From: Clostridia bacterium
GTDB taxonomy: Bacteria; Bacillota; Clostridia; Tissierellales; Dethiosulfatibacteraceae
NCBI GenBank assembly: GCA_011390775.1
Contig: JAABRS010000006.1
Location: 1-35,390 of the forward strand
Length of the DNA stretch: 35,390 bases
Reading direction: 5' to 3'
This document shows, one piece after another, positions 24,214 through 32,929 of the stretch; the stretch's first letter is position 1, and every line of letters starts with the position of its first letter. The position numbers were made by a program, and so were the translations under genes. The notes under the pieces are model-generated. The model did not search any database, had not been told where the DNA came from, and saw nothing but the letters and a program-made list of their open reading frames with translations.

Positions 24214-25469
24214 TAAGCTGTTTCTGAATTCTCTTCTTGATCAGCATTATTGTTTAATAATAGTGTAGGCCCTTTGTCATTTAATATTGTGTCTTTAGTA
24301 ATTATACATTTTTCAATATCGTATCTAGAAGGTATATCGTACATAATATCCGTCATTACCTTCTCCAAAATACCTCTCAGCCCTCTTGCGCCTGTTTTTA
24401 TTTCTAAAGCTTTCTCTGCTATTATTTTTAATGCTTCTTTCTCTATTTCTAGTTCTACACCATCCATTTTAAAAAGCTCTTTATACTGGTCTACTAAACT
24501 ATTTTTAGTATCTACCATTATTCTTATTAAAGCTTCTTCATCTAGTTCTTCTAAAGGGACAATTACAGGTATTCTACCTACAAATTCAGGAATTAATCCA
24601 AATCTTAATAAATCCTGAGCTTGAATATTCTTAATAATCTTACTGTAATCTTGTTTAACATTTTCTCCTATTTCAGCACCAAATCCCATAGATTTTTTCC
24701 CTATTCTCTTTTGTATTATTTTTTCTATACCGTCAAAAGCTCCACCTATAACGAATAGGATATTTGATGTATCCACCTGAAGGAATTCCTGGTGGGGATG
24801 TTTTCTACCACCTTGCGGAGGAACGTTAGCAACTGTACCTTCTAAAATTTTCAACAATGCCTGCTGTACTCCTTCACCACTTACATCTCTTGTTATAGAA
24901 GGATTATCGCCTTTTCTAGCAATTTTATCGATTTCATCTATATATATAATCCCTTTTTCAGCTTTTTCGATATCATAATCAGCAGATTGTACTAATTTTA
25001 ATATGATATTTTCTACATCTTCTCCTACATATCCTGCTTCAGTCAATGATGTAGCGTCAGCTATTGCAAAAGGAACTTTAAGCATTCTTGCCAAAGTTTG
25101 AGCTAAATAGGTTTTTCCACTACCTGTAGGTCCTATTAGCAGTATATTGCTCTTTTGTATTTCAATATCTCCTGTTTTTTTGTAGCTATTTATTCTTTTA
25201 TAGTGATTATAGACAGCAACAGCCATTGATTTTTTGGCTTGATCCTGTTTTATCACATACTTATCCAAAAACTCAAAAATTTCCTTTGGTTTTGGTAGTT
25301 TTTTTAATTCAGACTCTTCTAAAAAGTCCGTTTCTTCGTCAATAATCTCCTTACATAAGTCTACACATTCATTACATATATAAACATTAGGTCCGGCGAT
25401 TAATCTTCTCACTTGATCCTGGGATTTTCCACAGAATGAACATCTCAAGTGTTTTTCATCTTTAGCCAT
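24213..25469 (-). CDS. clpX: ClpX, ATPase subunit of the Clp protease
   Basis: The 418-residue unfoldase begins with a zinc-binding domain (Cys10, Cys13, Cys32, Cys35 in LRCSFCGKS and [10 protein letters not shown]) that binds adaptors and substrates. The AAA+ module carries Walker A GPTGSGKT at 113-120, a GYVGEDVEN pore-loop segment, Walker [11 protein letters not shown] and sensor regions. It also has the IGF-type ClpP-binding loop as [11 protein letters not shown] near 268. It delivers unfolded substrates to ClpP, encoded 12 bases upstream. Typical length, ordinary gene. Confidence 0.97.
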   Translation of the reverse strand: MAKDEKHLRCSFCGKSQDQVRRLIAGPNVYICNECVDLCKEIIDEETDFLEESELKKLPKPKEIFEFLDKYVIKQDQAKKSMAVAVYNHYKRINSYKKTGDIEIQKSNILLIGPTGSGKTYLAQTLARMLKVPFAIADATSLTEAGYVGEDVENIILKLVQSADYDIEKAEKGIIYIDEIDKIARKGDNPSITRDVSGEGVQQALLKILEGTVANVPPQGGRKHPHQEFLQVDTSNILFVIGGAFDGIEKIIQKRIGKKSMGFGAEIGENVKQDYSKIIKNIQAQDLLRFGLIPEFVGRIPVIVPLEELDEEALIRIMVDTKNSLVDQYKELFKMDGVELEIEKEALKIIAEKALEIKTGARGLRGILEKVMTDIMYDIPSRYDIEKCIITKDTILNDKGPTLLLNNNADQEENSETA

Positions 25470-25481
25470 ATGAACACTCCT

Positions 25482-26066
25482 TTATTTTCTATAGCTAATC
25501 ACTTCATCTATCAGACCGTACTCCTGAGCTTTTTCAGCTGTCATAAAATGATCTCTATCTGTATCTTTTCTGATTACTTCTAATGGTTGTCCTGTTCTTT
25601 CGCTTAATATTTTATTAATATCTTCTCTCATTTTTATAATTCTATCTGCTTGTATTCTTATGTCTTCTGCTTGACCTTGTGCTCCTCCAAGAGGTTGATG
25701 TATCATAACTTCAGCATTTGGCAATGCAAATCTTTTTCCTTTTGTTCCGGCAGCTAATAAAAATGCTCCCATACTTGCAGCCATACCTATACAAATTGTT
25801 GAAACATCCGGCTTGATATACTGCATTGTATCGTAAATAGCGAATCCTGCTGTTATTGAACCACCAGGACTGTTTATGTATATTTGTATATCCTTATCTG
25901 GATCTTCAGCTTCTAAAAAAAGCATCTGAGCTACTAGTAAACTTGCTGTAGCATCATTAACCTGTTCTCCTAAAAATATAATTCTTTCTTTTAACAATCT
26001 GGAGTAAATATCGTAAGATCTTTCTCCTCTTCCTGTGTTTTCTATTACATATGGTACTAATGGCAT
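25482..26066 (-). CDS. clpP: ClpP, proteolytic subunit of the Clp protease
   Basis: The 194-residue serine peptidase shows the catalytic triad Ser98 (GMAASMGA), His123 (MIHQPLGG) and Asp172 (TDRDHF), and the conserved [23 protein letters not shown]-terminus that forms the axial gate. Two rings of seven assemble with ClpX. It lies between tig and clpX. The start ATG has GGAGGT upstream. Every expected motif is present; nothing unusual. Confidence 0.98.
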   Translation of the reverse strand: MPLVPYVIENTGRGERSYDIYSRLLKERIIFLGEQVNDATASLLVAQMLFLEAEDPDKDIQIYINSPGGSITAGFAIYDTMQYIKPDVSTICIGMAASMGAFLLAAGTKGKRFALPNAEVMIHQPLGGAQGQAEDIRIQADRIIKMREDINKILSERTGQPLEVIRKDTDRDHFMTAEKAQEYGLIDEVISYRK

Positions 26067-26093
26067 AATTACACCTCCGTTAATTTTTATTAA

Positions 26094-27449
26094 TTATTCT
26101 TCTACTGATTCAGATACTTGTGTTTTTTCTTCTTCAGTTTCTTTATTTTCTATTTTTTCTATCATTTTTACATTTTCTGAAATAAATTCTATTGCTTTTC
26201 TTCTTTTTACTGAATCTTCAATATATTCTTTGCTATCTTCTTTCATTTTTTTAATAAAGTCATCTAGCTTATCCTCGCCTATCCCATAAGAATCTGCAAG
26301 TTTTTTCAATTCTTCCTCTAGTTCTTGTTCTGTTACTTCAAAATCATGCTCATTAGCAACAGCTTCTATCACTAGTTCTGTTTTCGCACTTGTTTCAGCT
26401 TGTGGTCTTATATTTTCCTTCAAATCATCCATTTCTTGGCCAATCATCTTCGTATAATCTTCTAAGTTTATGCCTTGTTGAGAGAGCTGTTGTCTAAATC
26501 CATTTAATTGATTTTCAATTTCTCTATCTACCAATACTTCTGGTACTTCAACTTCACACTTGCTTACAAATTCTGTGATTGCATTATTTTGATTTGTTAT
26601 TATTTCACTATCTTTTGCTTTCTTGATTAAGTTTTCTTTTGTATTATTTCTAAGTTCATCTATAGTATCAAATTCACTAACATCTTTAGCAAATTCATTG
26701 TCTAATTCTGGTAGTTCTTTTTCTTTAATTTCATGTATTTTAACTTTAAAAGTTGCTTCTTTACCTGCTAATTCTTCAGCATTATAATTTTCAGGAAAAG
26801 TTACCTTAACATCAATATCTTCACCAGTGTTTTTACCAATTAATTGTTCTTCAAATCCTGGTATAAATTGTTTCGATCCAATTTCAAGAGATTGATTTTG
26901 AGCTGATCCACCTTCAAATTCTTCTTCATCTATATAACCTTTATAGTCTATGGTTACAGTATCTCCTTCTTTTACAGGTCTGTCTTCTACATTGACAATT
27001 CTTGCATTTTTTTCCTGCATTTCTTTTAAAGAGTTTTCTACCTGTTTATCATCTACTTCAGAATTCGCTTTTTCAACTTCTACTTCTTTTGGATTCGCCA
27101 ATTTTACTTCTGGCTTAACCTCTACATCAGCTGTAATAACTATATTTTTTCCTTCTTCAAATTCTTTTATGTCTAATTTAGGTTGATTTATTGGATCTAA
27201 TTGAGTTTCTTCAAGAGCTTCTTCGTAAGCCGGTGGTATTGCTATGTCTAATGCATCTTCATAAAATACACCTTTGCCGTATCTTGATTCGATTAATTTT
27301 CTTGGAGCCTTTCCCTTTCTAAAGCCTGGAATATTGATATTTTTTCTATTCTTTAAATAAGCTTCTTGAACTCCCTCTTCAAATTTTTCCGGTGTTATTT
27401 CAAACTCTATTGTTACAATATTTTTCTCTTTGTTGACTATTTTTGCCAT
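26094..27449 (-). CDS. tig: Trigger factor
   Basis: The ribosome-bound chaperone and prolyl isomerase has 451 residues: an N-terminal ribosome-binding domain with PGFRKGKAPRKL near residues 40-51, an FKBP-type PPIase domain (about 150-245; VTIDYKGYIDEEEFEGG and LIGKNTGEDIDVKVTFP), and a helical C-terminal arm. The acidic C-terminus ends in a run of Glu, Ser and Val. It is the first gene of tig-clpP-clpX, and its ribosome site is AAGGAGGAAG. The tig-clpP-clpX order is the textbook one. Length is normal. Confidence 0.97.
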   Translation of the reverse strand: MAKIVNKEKNIVTIEFEITPEKFEEGVQEAYLKNRKNINIPGFRKGKAPRKLIESRYGKGVFYEDALDIAIPPAYEEALEETQLDPINQPKLDIKEFEEGKNIVITADVEVKPEVKLANPKEVEVEKANSEVDDKQVENSLKEMQEKNARIVNVEDRPVKEGDTVTIDYKGYIDEEEFEGGSAQNQSLEIGSKQFIPGFEEQLIGKNTGEDIDVKVTFPENYNAEELAGKEATFKVKIHEIKEKELPELDNEFAKDVSEFDTIDELRNNTKENLIKKAKDSEIITNQNNAITEFVSKCEVEVPEVLVDREIENQLNGFRQQLSQQGINLEDYTKMIGQEMDDLKENIRPQAETSAKTELVIEAVANEHDFEVTEQELEEELKKLADSYGIGEDKLDDFIKKMKEDSKEYIEDSVKRRKAIEFISENVKMIEKIENKETEEEKTQVSESVEE

Positions 27450-27523
27450 TACTTCCTCCTTGATTATTAATATATTTATTATTAAATGTTTATATTTAAT
27501 AGTTTAGTCAAAGTCATCTAATC

Positions 27524-27551
27524 ATTATATCATAAAATTTATATATATCAA
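27524..27551 (-). promoter_or_regulatory. Sigma-A promoter of tig-clpP-clpX
   Basis: On the minus strand, TTGATA (27551-27546), 16 bases, TATAAT (27529-27524). This leaves a 68-base AT-rich leader before the tig start. I see no CtsR or CIRCE operator in it. Confidence 0.7.
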
Positions 27552-27560
27552 CTTCAAAAA

Positions 27561-28538
27561 TTAATCAATAATAATTTTTTTATATTCTTTATAAATTTCT
27601 TTTTTATAATTTTCTTTATATTCTAAAATTCCATTGTTGATTTCAAAAGGATAGGCAAATAGAATTGAATCACTATAGATATTTTTTAATCTTTTAAAAT
27701 AATCTTTATTTATTCTAAAAAAATCTAAATTAATTTTATCAATTTTGGATAAATCAATTTTTTCTTTTAAATAATAAAACATGTCTTTATATATATTTAC
27801 CCCATTTTCTACCCTTAATACAGGTTCTATGAATATTCTAACCTTCCATCCTTTTATCAAAGCTTTGTTGATATTTATTATTCTTTTTTCTAATGAAGGT
27901 GTGTACTTCTCATATTTATCGATTATTATATTAGGAGATAAAGTCCAGGATAAAATAAAATTTTCCGCTGGTTCCTCATCTTCTATTAAGTTGAAATTAT
28001 TACTTTTAGTTCTAGATTCAAATTGTATATGAGGATTTTCCCTAGCAAACTTCATCCACTTTTTATTTAAACCGTGAATTTTTTCTAATGCCAAAAGATC
28101 TCCTTCATAGGAAAGACTTAAATAACTATTTTTTTTAAGCTTTTTTTTAACCTCTTTCATTATTTCATCATAATCTACAAAAATAACTATATTACTACTT
28201 GGATACATCCCCTTTAAAAAGCAGTATTCACAATCATAAGTACAGTTCATTAAATTAACTATATAATAGAAATCATTGTATCCAAAATCATTGCAAATCT
28301 CTGCACCTTTATATATTTTTTTTTCATTGCTTTTAGCAATAATTATATTTAAGTTCTCTTTTTGAAATTTATGGGATTGATTTTTTCTATTAAAAACATC
28401 TTTATAGTGTTTTATTTTAATTATTTTAAAACTTTTTAAATTGTGTAAAATTTCTTTTGTATATTTATTATCAATAATGTCTTCTTCGACATATACTTTA
28501 TTATTCTTTAAATATTTCAAGTTTTTCAGTGAGTTCAT
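27561..28538 (-). CDS. SPL-family radical SAM protein (spore photoproduct lyase-like)
   Basis: The protein has about 325 residues from the ATG at 28538, which has GAAGGA upstream; an earlier ATG at 28559 lacks a ribosome site. The N-terminus KVYVEEDIIDN resembles the start of spore photoproduct lyases. The radical SAM motif C-x3-C-x2-C is at NLMNCTYDCEYC, with FLKGMYPSSNIVIFVDYDE after it as in the SPL family. In SPL a cysteine in a short CTSD-like loop donates hydrogen to the DNA product; the equivalent place here reads SYEGDLLALE with no Cys. So this may be an SPL-family enzyme with another substrate. The gene overlaps the nucleosidase gene by 38 bases, so they are translationally coupled. 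Confidence 0.75.
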   Translation of the reverse strand: MNSLKNLKYLKNNKVYVEEDIIDNKYTKEILHNLKSFKIIKIKHYKDVFNRKNQSHKFQKENLNIIIAKSNEKKIYKGAEICNDFGYNDFYYIVNLMNCTYDCEYCFLKGMYPSSNIVIFVDYDEIMKEVKKKLKKNSYLSLSYEGDLLALEKIHGLNKKWMKFARENPHIQFESRTKSNNFNLIEDEEPAENFILSWTLSPNIIIDKYEKYTPSLEKRIININKALIKGWKVRIFIEPVLRVENGVNIYKDMFYYLKEKIDLSKIDKINLDFFRINKDYFKRLKNIYSDSILFAYPFEINNGILEYKENYKKEIYKEYKKIIID

Positions 28539-29331
28539 TATATTTTTTCCTTCTATCATCTTTATTGTCTGCTTCTACATTAGAAAAGCAACTAAATAAT
28601 TTAATTAAATCATTCCCTCTAACTTTGTAATCATAAGCTTTCTTTTTAAAATCAATTTCTAAATATTTTGATAAATTATAGTTTTTAGAAATTATGTTTA
28701 TTAAATTCTCTTCTCTAACTGAAAATTTAATTGGATTTATCTTTTTATCAGTATTTTCTCTTAAATTATTTATGTAATCAATAATTTTTTTCGAACTTTC
28801 TTTTACCAAACTTTTAACAAAGATTCTGTTTAATTTTTTATCTTCTTTATAATCTGAAAGGATTTTTATAATATGTATATTGTTTTGAAAAACATAATTT
28901 TGTGCTACTCTGTAATATGCTTCTCCTTCTAAATCTGTTAACCTTTCTTTCATAGATTGATTATTTATATCTTTACTCAAAATAGTTTCTAATTCAATTT
29001 CTTTAAAGGGATGTAAGTTAACATCCAGGAAGTACTCATCTTTATTAATACCCACAATCTTATTAATTATAAATATATCCCCAAAATTATATTTCTTGAT
29101 ACCACCAGCTATTCCTATATTTATCAATATATCATTTTTACTTTTATAGTACCTTGTAAATAAACTACTCAAACCTTCAGCCGCATTTATTATACCTGAC
29201 CCTGTTATCACAGCGATGATATCTTGATTTTTAAATATTCTAACCTTATTTATCTCATGTACTTTTTTTAAATTGAAAAATTCTATGAAGGGGTCAGCTT
29301 CTAATTTTAATGCAAAGCATAAAAAAATCAT
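28501..29331 (-). CDS. Nucleoside phosphorylase/MTA-SAH nucleosidase-like protein
   Basis: The 276-residue protein has the N-terminal strand IFLCFALKLEADPF, the GSGIINAAEGL loop (residues 44-54), NIGIAGGIKKYNFGDIFII near 70-88 and TDLEGEAYYRVAQ near 131-143, all matching the 5'-methylthioadenosine/SAH nucleosidase superfamily. After about residue 195 the C-terminus differs: it is helical and charged, with no recognisable domain. The family hydrolyses SAH, MTA and also 5'-deoxyadenosine, the by-product of radical SAM chemistry. Tight coupling to an SPL-type radical SAM gene fits removal of 5'-deoxyadenosine, but that is inference. Confidence 0.7.
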   Translation of the reverse strand: MIFLCFALKLEADPFIEFFNLKKVHEINKVRIFKNQDIIAVITGSGIINAAEGLSSLFTRYYKSKNDILINIGIAGGIKKYNFGDIFIINKIVGINKDEYFLDVNLHPFKEIELETILSKDINNQSMKERLTDLEGEAYYRVAQNYVFQNNIHIIKILSDYKEDKKLNRIFVKSLVKESSKKIIDYINNLRENTDKKINPIKFSVREENLINIISKNYNLSKYLEIDFKKKAYDYKVRGNDLIKLFSCFSNVEADNKDDRRKKYNELTEKLEIFKE

Positions 29332-29332
29332 A

Positions 29333-30076
29333 TTAAGAATCCCATCCTTTTACAATATCTAGATCTTGATTAATTATATAGTAAATTATATTAATATCCT
29401 TCTTGTCTTTTTCAATAATAAATTTACCGTAGGTCTTTATAGAATTAAATTCTTTATCTACATACTTATCTGGAGTTCCATACTGCAGGTAATTATTATT
29501 AAACTTTTTATATGAATGTGCCAATCCATTCATATATATTTCGGATGTCAATGTGATTCTAGCGTCACTTTCATTTTGTTGAATTATTTTAAAATCTATA
29601 TCTGCCTCTTCATTAAATCCCATTTGGTTTAATACCAGATGTTTGTAATCATATATTAATATATCTACTACGTCTTCTAAAATCAAATCATCAGAATCAT
29701 TAAATATGAAATTCTCTTGTGTATTATTTTTAGTTACATATGCTCCGTAAAAACTAGAATAAGTAGGAGAAGATTTTCTGAAAATATCAGAATGTTTATT
29801 ATTAAAATCTCCAAAGGTATAGTATACAACTAAATCAACATCTTTCTTAATGAAGTTCGAAAAATATTTAGCATTAAAAGTATTCATAATAGGGTACCAG
29901 TCTAGATTTTCTTCCTGTGGGATTTCTATCTTTATATTTTCTTCATCCATAAATGAGTCCTTCAAGTTTATGATATTATAAGGTACCATAACTAAGATAC
30001 TTCTTACTAAATAAACATTCAAAAGGAGTAAAGAAATTAATATCATAATTATGATTCTCATAAAATATTTTTTCAT
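29333..30076 (-). CDS. Membrane-anchored protein of unknown function
   Basis: I do not recognise a family in this 247-residue protein. Residues 5-28 form one strong hydrophobic helix (MRIIIMILISLLLLNVYLV), and the rest is predicted extracytoplasmic: acidic, Asn/Tyr-rich and beta-strand-like, with segments such as VDLVVYYTFGDFNNKH near 78-93 and YYIINQDLDIVKGWD at the end. No Cys for a lipid anchor and no cell-wall sorting signal. It abuts the EamA transporter gene upstream and the nucleosidase gene downstream with one base on each side, so it belongs to the same operon. Its ribosome site is weak (AAAGAT). Confidence 0.6.
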   Translation of the reverse strand: MKKYFMRIIIMILISLLLLNVYLVRSILVMVPYNIINLKDSFMDEENIKIEIPQEENLDWYPIMNTFNAKYFSNFIKKDVDLVVYYTFGDFNNKHSDIFRKSSPTYSSFYGAYVTKNNTQENFIFNDSDDLILEDVVDILIYDYKHLVLNQMGFNEEADIDFKIIQQNESDARITLTSEIYMNGLAHSYKKFNNNYLQYGTPDKYVDKEFNSIKTYGKFIIEKDKKDINIIYYIINQDLDIVKGWDS

Positions 30077-30077
30077 A

Positions 30078-30968
30078 TTATTCTATCTTTAATTCTGGGT
30101 TTTTACCACCTGTTGACTTAACATAAATGTATAACCCTAAAAGAACAGATATTCCTCCCACTAGTGTTAAAATACTTGGTATCTCTTTGAATATTATTAA
30201 GGCTAAAATTGTTGCAAAAATTGGTTCTCCTAATGTAGATACTGAAACAAATGTAGAAGATACATATTCTAACATCCAGTTGTAAACACTGTGACCTAAA
30301 AGAGAACAGAAAAAAGCCAAAGCAAAAAATAGCAGTAACTCTTTTACTGGATATGGATATATTGGTGTTTTAGTAGCTAAGGCTATAGAAAAAAGAACAA
30401 CTGCAGATATAGAATAAACTATTAATACATACACTCTAACACCTAACCGTATTCTTACCCTTCCTCCTATAAGCAAATACCCACCCACAAAGAAAGCTCC
30501 TAACAATGCCAAAAAATCACCTTTTAAAGCATGCCCTCCTCCTTGAGAATCTCCAAAAGCTATTAAAATAGAACCTCCTAATGCTACAGCTATTCCAATT
30601 AAAGATCTTAACTTTAAATCTTCCTTTAAAACAAGATAACTAAAAGCAGCTACAAAAACTGGGCTTAGTGAAACTAGTACTGTTGAGCTTGCAACTGAGG
30701 TCATACTCAATGATGCAATCCAAGTTGCAAAATGGAGTGCTAAAAAAACTCCACTAACAAAACACCAAAGCAAATCTGAAATTGTAATTCTTTTTAATTC
30801 CTCACGGTCTTTTATCATGACTGGTAAAACCCATAGTAATGATGCAAATAGCATTCTATAAGCTGAAATTATTATAGAAGGTGAATCTGATAATTTAACA
30901 AAGATTGAAGATAAAGATGTAAAAATAAGACCTATAAAAACAAAGTTTTTTGATGGTGTTTTATTCAT
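30078..30968 (-). CDS. EamA/DMT family permease
   Basis: The 296-residue protein has ten hydrophobic helices in two EamA repeats of five (about 5-130 and 145-290), with conserved patches such as YRMLFASLLWVLP near 38-50 and the matching GEPIFATILALIIF segment in the second repeat. Members export metabolites such as amino acids or act as drug/metabolite transporters. The substrate cannot be read from the sequence. I use the ATG at 30968, with AAGGAG seven bases upstream, rather than a TTG six bases before it. It is the first gene of the EamA-unknown-nucleosidase-SPL operon. A possible promoter (TTGATT, 17 bases, TAAATT) overlaps the terminator of the preceding operon. Confidence 0.85.
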   Translation of the reverse strand: MNKTPSKNFVFIGLIFTSLSSIFVKLSDSPSIIISAYRMLFASLLWVLPVMIKDREELKRITISDLLWCFVSGVFLALHFATWIASLSMTSVASSTVLVSLSPVFVAAFSYLVLKEDLKLRSLIGIAVALGGSILIAFGDSQGGGHALKGDFLALLGAFFVGGYLLIGGRVRIRLGVRVYVLIVYSISAVVLFSIALATKTPIYPYPVKELLLFFALAFFCSLLGHSVYNWMLEYVSSTFVSVSTLGEPIFATILALIIFKEIPSILTLVGGISVLLGLYIYVKSTGGKNPELKIE

Positions 30969-31015
30969 TGTCAACTCCTTAAGTGATATTTATTATGTTT
31001 AATTTACACCATATA

Positions 31016-31059
31016 AAAAAATAAATCAAATCATATGAATATAATTTGATTTATTTTTT
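31016..31059 (-). terminator. Intrinsic terminator after the ACT/UPF0210 operon
   Basis: A 16-bp AT-rich stem (31016-31031 with 31044-31059) encloses a 12-base loop. On the minus strand the stem ends in a T7 run and lies directly after the UPF0210 stop codon. Confidence 0.75.
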
Positions 31060-31060
31060 A

Positions 31061-32419
31061 TTAATTTTTAAAGCTATGTACCGGAGCAGGTATTCTTCCA
31101 CCTCTATTTATTAATTTTTTACTTGAATAACTATTTAATTGAATTACTGGAGCATGTCCCAATAAACCACCAAATTCAGCAATCTCTCCAACCTTTTTCC
31201 CGTAAACAGGAATAACTCTTACCGCTGTTGATTTATTGTTTATCATGCCAATAGCACATTCATCTGCGATAATAGCTGATATAGTAGTAGCTGGAGTATC
31301 TCCAGGTATAGCTATCATATCAAGTCCTACTGAGCATACACAAGTCATAGCTTCAAGTTTATCTATTGATAAGGAACCTCTATTTACTGAGTCAATCATT
31401 CCTTGATCTTCACTCACAGGTATAAAAGCGCCGCTTAATCCTCCTACATGAGAGGAAGCCATAATTCCGCCTTTTTTTACAGCATCATTGAGCATTGCTA
31501 AAGCTACTGTTGTACCGTGTGTACCACAACTTTCAACCCCTATTTCTTCTAGTATTTCAGCTACACTATCTCCTATAGCCGGTGTAGGTGCCAGAGATAA
31601 GTCCATTATCCCAAAAGGTATATCCATTCTTTTTGAAACTTCTTTAGCCATTAATTCCCCTGCCCTTGTTATTTTAAATGCTGTTTTTTTAATCGTTTCA
31701 GATACCACATCAAAGCTTTCTCCTTTTACTTTTTCTAAAGCATTTTTAACTACACCAGGTCCACTTACTCCTACGCTTATAGATACTTCTCTTTCTCCTA
31801 TCCCATGAAAAGCACCTGCCATGAATGGATTATCTTCAACTGCATTCGAAAAGGCTACAAATTTAGCACACCCTACACTGTCCTCATGTCTAGTTAGGTA
31901 AGCAGTTTCTTTTACTATTTCACCCACTCTTTTTACGGCATTCATATTAATTCCAGCTCTTGTACTTGCTAAATTTACCGATGAGCATACTTTGTTTGTC
32001 TCGTATAAACTAGCAGGTATTGAGTCTATAAGAATATCATCTCCCTTTGAATTTCCTTTATGTACTAATGCAGAAAACCCCCCGATAAAATCAACTCCTA
32101 CTTCTTTGGCTATTATATCTAAAATTTTTGCATATTCAACATAATCTTTATCATTAGACGATCCTGCAACTAAAGCTATAGGAGTTACAGATATCCTTTT
32201 ATTTATTATTGGAATACCGAATTCTTTTTCAACAGTTTCGACAGTTGGAACTAATTTTTCAGCATATCTTAATACTTTATCATATATTTTCATTCTTGAT
32301 TTTTCACCACTTGTATCAGCACAATCTAACAAAGATACTCCTAGAGTTATTGTTCTGATATCAAACTTTTGTTCATCAATCATTTTAATAGTTTCTAGTA
32401 TATTATTTCTATTTATCAA
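31061..32419 (-). CDS. UPF0210 / PFL family protein (DUF711), TTG start
   Basis: The protein has 452 residues from a TTG at 32419. Its N-terminus [24 protein letters not shown] and later [30 protein letters not shown] and [19 protein letters not shown] are highly characteristic of UPF0210, which has a pyruvate formate-lyase-like fold but no assigned reaction. I prefer the TTG at 32419 over the ATG at 32503, because AGGAGG sits seven bases before the TTG. The longer reading would overlap the ACT gene by 71 bases and add a tail unlike the family. It follows the ACT-domain gene by 13 bases. This pairing is widespread; here a glycine riboswitch controls both genes. Confidence 0.9.
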   Translation of the reverse strand: MINRNNILETIKMIDEQKFDIRTITLGVSLLDCADTSGEKSRMKIYDKVLRYAEKLVPTVETVEKEFGIPIINKRISVTPIALVAGSSNDKDYVEYAKILDIIAKEVGVDFIGGFSALVHKGNSKGDDILIDSIPASLYETNKVCSSVNLASTRAGINMNAVKRVGEIVKETAYLTRHEDSVGCAKFVAFSNAVEDNPFMAGAFHGIGEREVSISVGVSGPGVVKNALEKVKGESFDVVSETIKKTAFKITRAGELMAKEVSKRMDIPFGIMDLSLAPTPAIGDSVAEILEEIGVESCGTHGTTVALAMLNDAVKKGGIMASSHVGGLSGAFIPVSEDQGMIDSVNRGSLSIDKLEAMTCVCSVGLDMIAIPGDTPATTISAIIADECAIGMINNKSTAVRVIPVYGKKVGEIAEFGGLLGHAPVIQLNSYSSKKLINRGGRIPAPVHSFKN

Positions 32420-32432
32420 ACTACTGCCTCCT

Positions 32433-32702
32433 CTATAGTTCATGCATTTTATTAAATATATCTTCTCTCTGTAATCTAACAGATAAACCCATTTCTTTTC
32501 CAATTTTTTCTAATTCATTCTTTAAATCAACTAGACTGATAGATAAATTTGAAATATCAACTAGCATTATCATAGTAAAGTATTCCTGCATTACCGTTTG
32601 ATTAATATCTAGGATATTAACATTTTTATCTGCTAATAATCCTGATATATTGGCAATTATACCAACCTTATCTTTTCCAATTATTGTAACAACTGATCTC
32701 AT
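32433..32702 (-). CDS. ACT domain-containing protein (UPF0237)
   Basis: The 89-residue protein is one ACT domain: [21 protein letters not shown] (residues 3-23) with the G-x-DKVG-I loop, then [27 protein letters not shown] domains commonly bind amino acids, including glycine and serine. It resembles GcvR-type single ACT proteins in this family. It lies between the riboswitch leader and the UPF0210 gene. The start ATG has AAGGAGG. Expression is expected to rise with glycine if the riboswitch acts as usual. Confidence 0.9.
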   Translation of the reverse strand: MRSVVTIIGKDKVGIIANISGLLADKNVNILDINQTVMQEYFTMIMLVDISNLSISLVDLKNELEKIGKEMGLSVRLQREDIFNKMHEL

Positions 32703-32719
32703 TTTTTCCTCCTTGAAAT

Positions 32720-32746
32720 AAAAAAATAAAAGACCATAAAGGTCTT
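32720..32746 (-). terminator. Riboswitch expression-platform terminator
   Basis: On the minus strand, AAGACC (32746-32741), a five-base loop and GGTCTT (32735-32730) are followed by a T-rich tract (TTATTTTTTTATTT). It lies between the glycine aptamer and the ACT gene ribosome site, as expected for transcription control. Confidence 0.75.
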
Positions 32747-32763
32747 CCTTAGTTATATATTAA

Positions 32764-32872
32764 TCTTTGTCCTTTTACCTGAGAGTTTCGTTTTACAACT
32801 TACCCCTTCGGTGCTCTTTCGAGTCTCTCCAAAGTTTTGTCCATATGCGGTCGACCTCTCTTCCTCATACTT
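32764..32872 (-). ncRNA. Glycine riboswitch (gcvT-type), one full aptamer with partial upstream aptamer remnant
   Basis: On the minus strand the full aptamer covers 32834-32765. P1 pairs CTTTG with CAAAG, P2 pairs GAGAG with CTCTC, P3 is capped by GAAA (CTC-GAAA-GAG), and the core ACCGAAGGGG and the segment CTCAGGTAAAAGGAC match the glycine-aptamer consensus. Upstream, GTATG can pair with CATAT around a purine-rich loop, and GGACAAAA follows, which looks like the remnant (ghost) aptamer of a singlet riboswitch. A terminator at 32720-32746 gives an off state without glycine, and binding would favour read-through. It controls the ACT and UPF0210 genes. Confidence 0.88.
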
Positions 32873-32895
32873 CATCCAATTATCTAATTTTTATC

Positions 32896-32924
32896 AGTAT
32901 ATGTTAAAACAAAAAAAATTTCAA
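32896..32924 (-). promoter_or_regulatory. Promoter of the glycine-riboswitch operon
   Basis: On the minus strand, TTGAAA (32924-32919), exactly 17 bases, TATACT (32901-32896). It sits just after the DUF445 stop codon and would start the riboswitch leader near 32889. Confidence 0.75.
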
Positions 32925-32929
32925 GCTTT

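Noticed and set aside
27506-27512. AGTCAAA near the tig promoter as a CtsR operator
   Set aside because: CtsR needs two such heptamers in tandem with a three-base gap; the second is missing (ATCTAAT follows).
27561-28538. SPL-like gene as proof of sporulation
   Set aside because: The family is wider than true spore photoproduct lyases, the hydrogen-donor Cys is not evident, and no other sporulation gene lies in the window.
32849-32856. GGTCGACC palindrome in the riboswitch leader as an operator
   Set aside because: It is a short self-complementary stretch inside the RNA leader and is better explained as part of the upstream stem.
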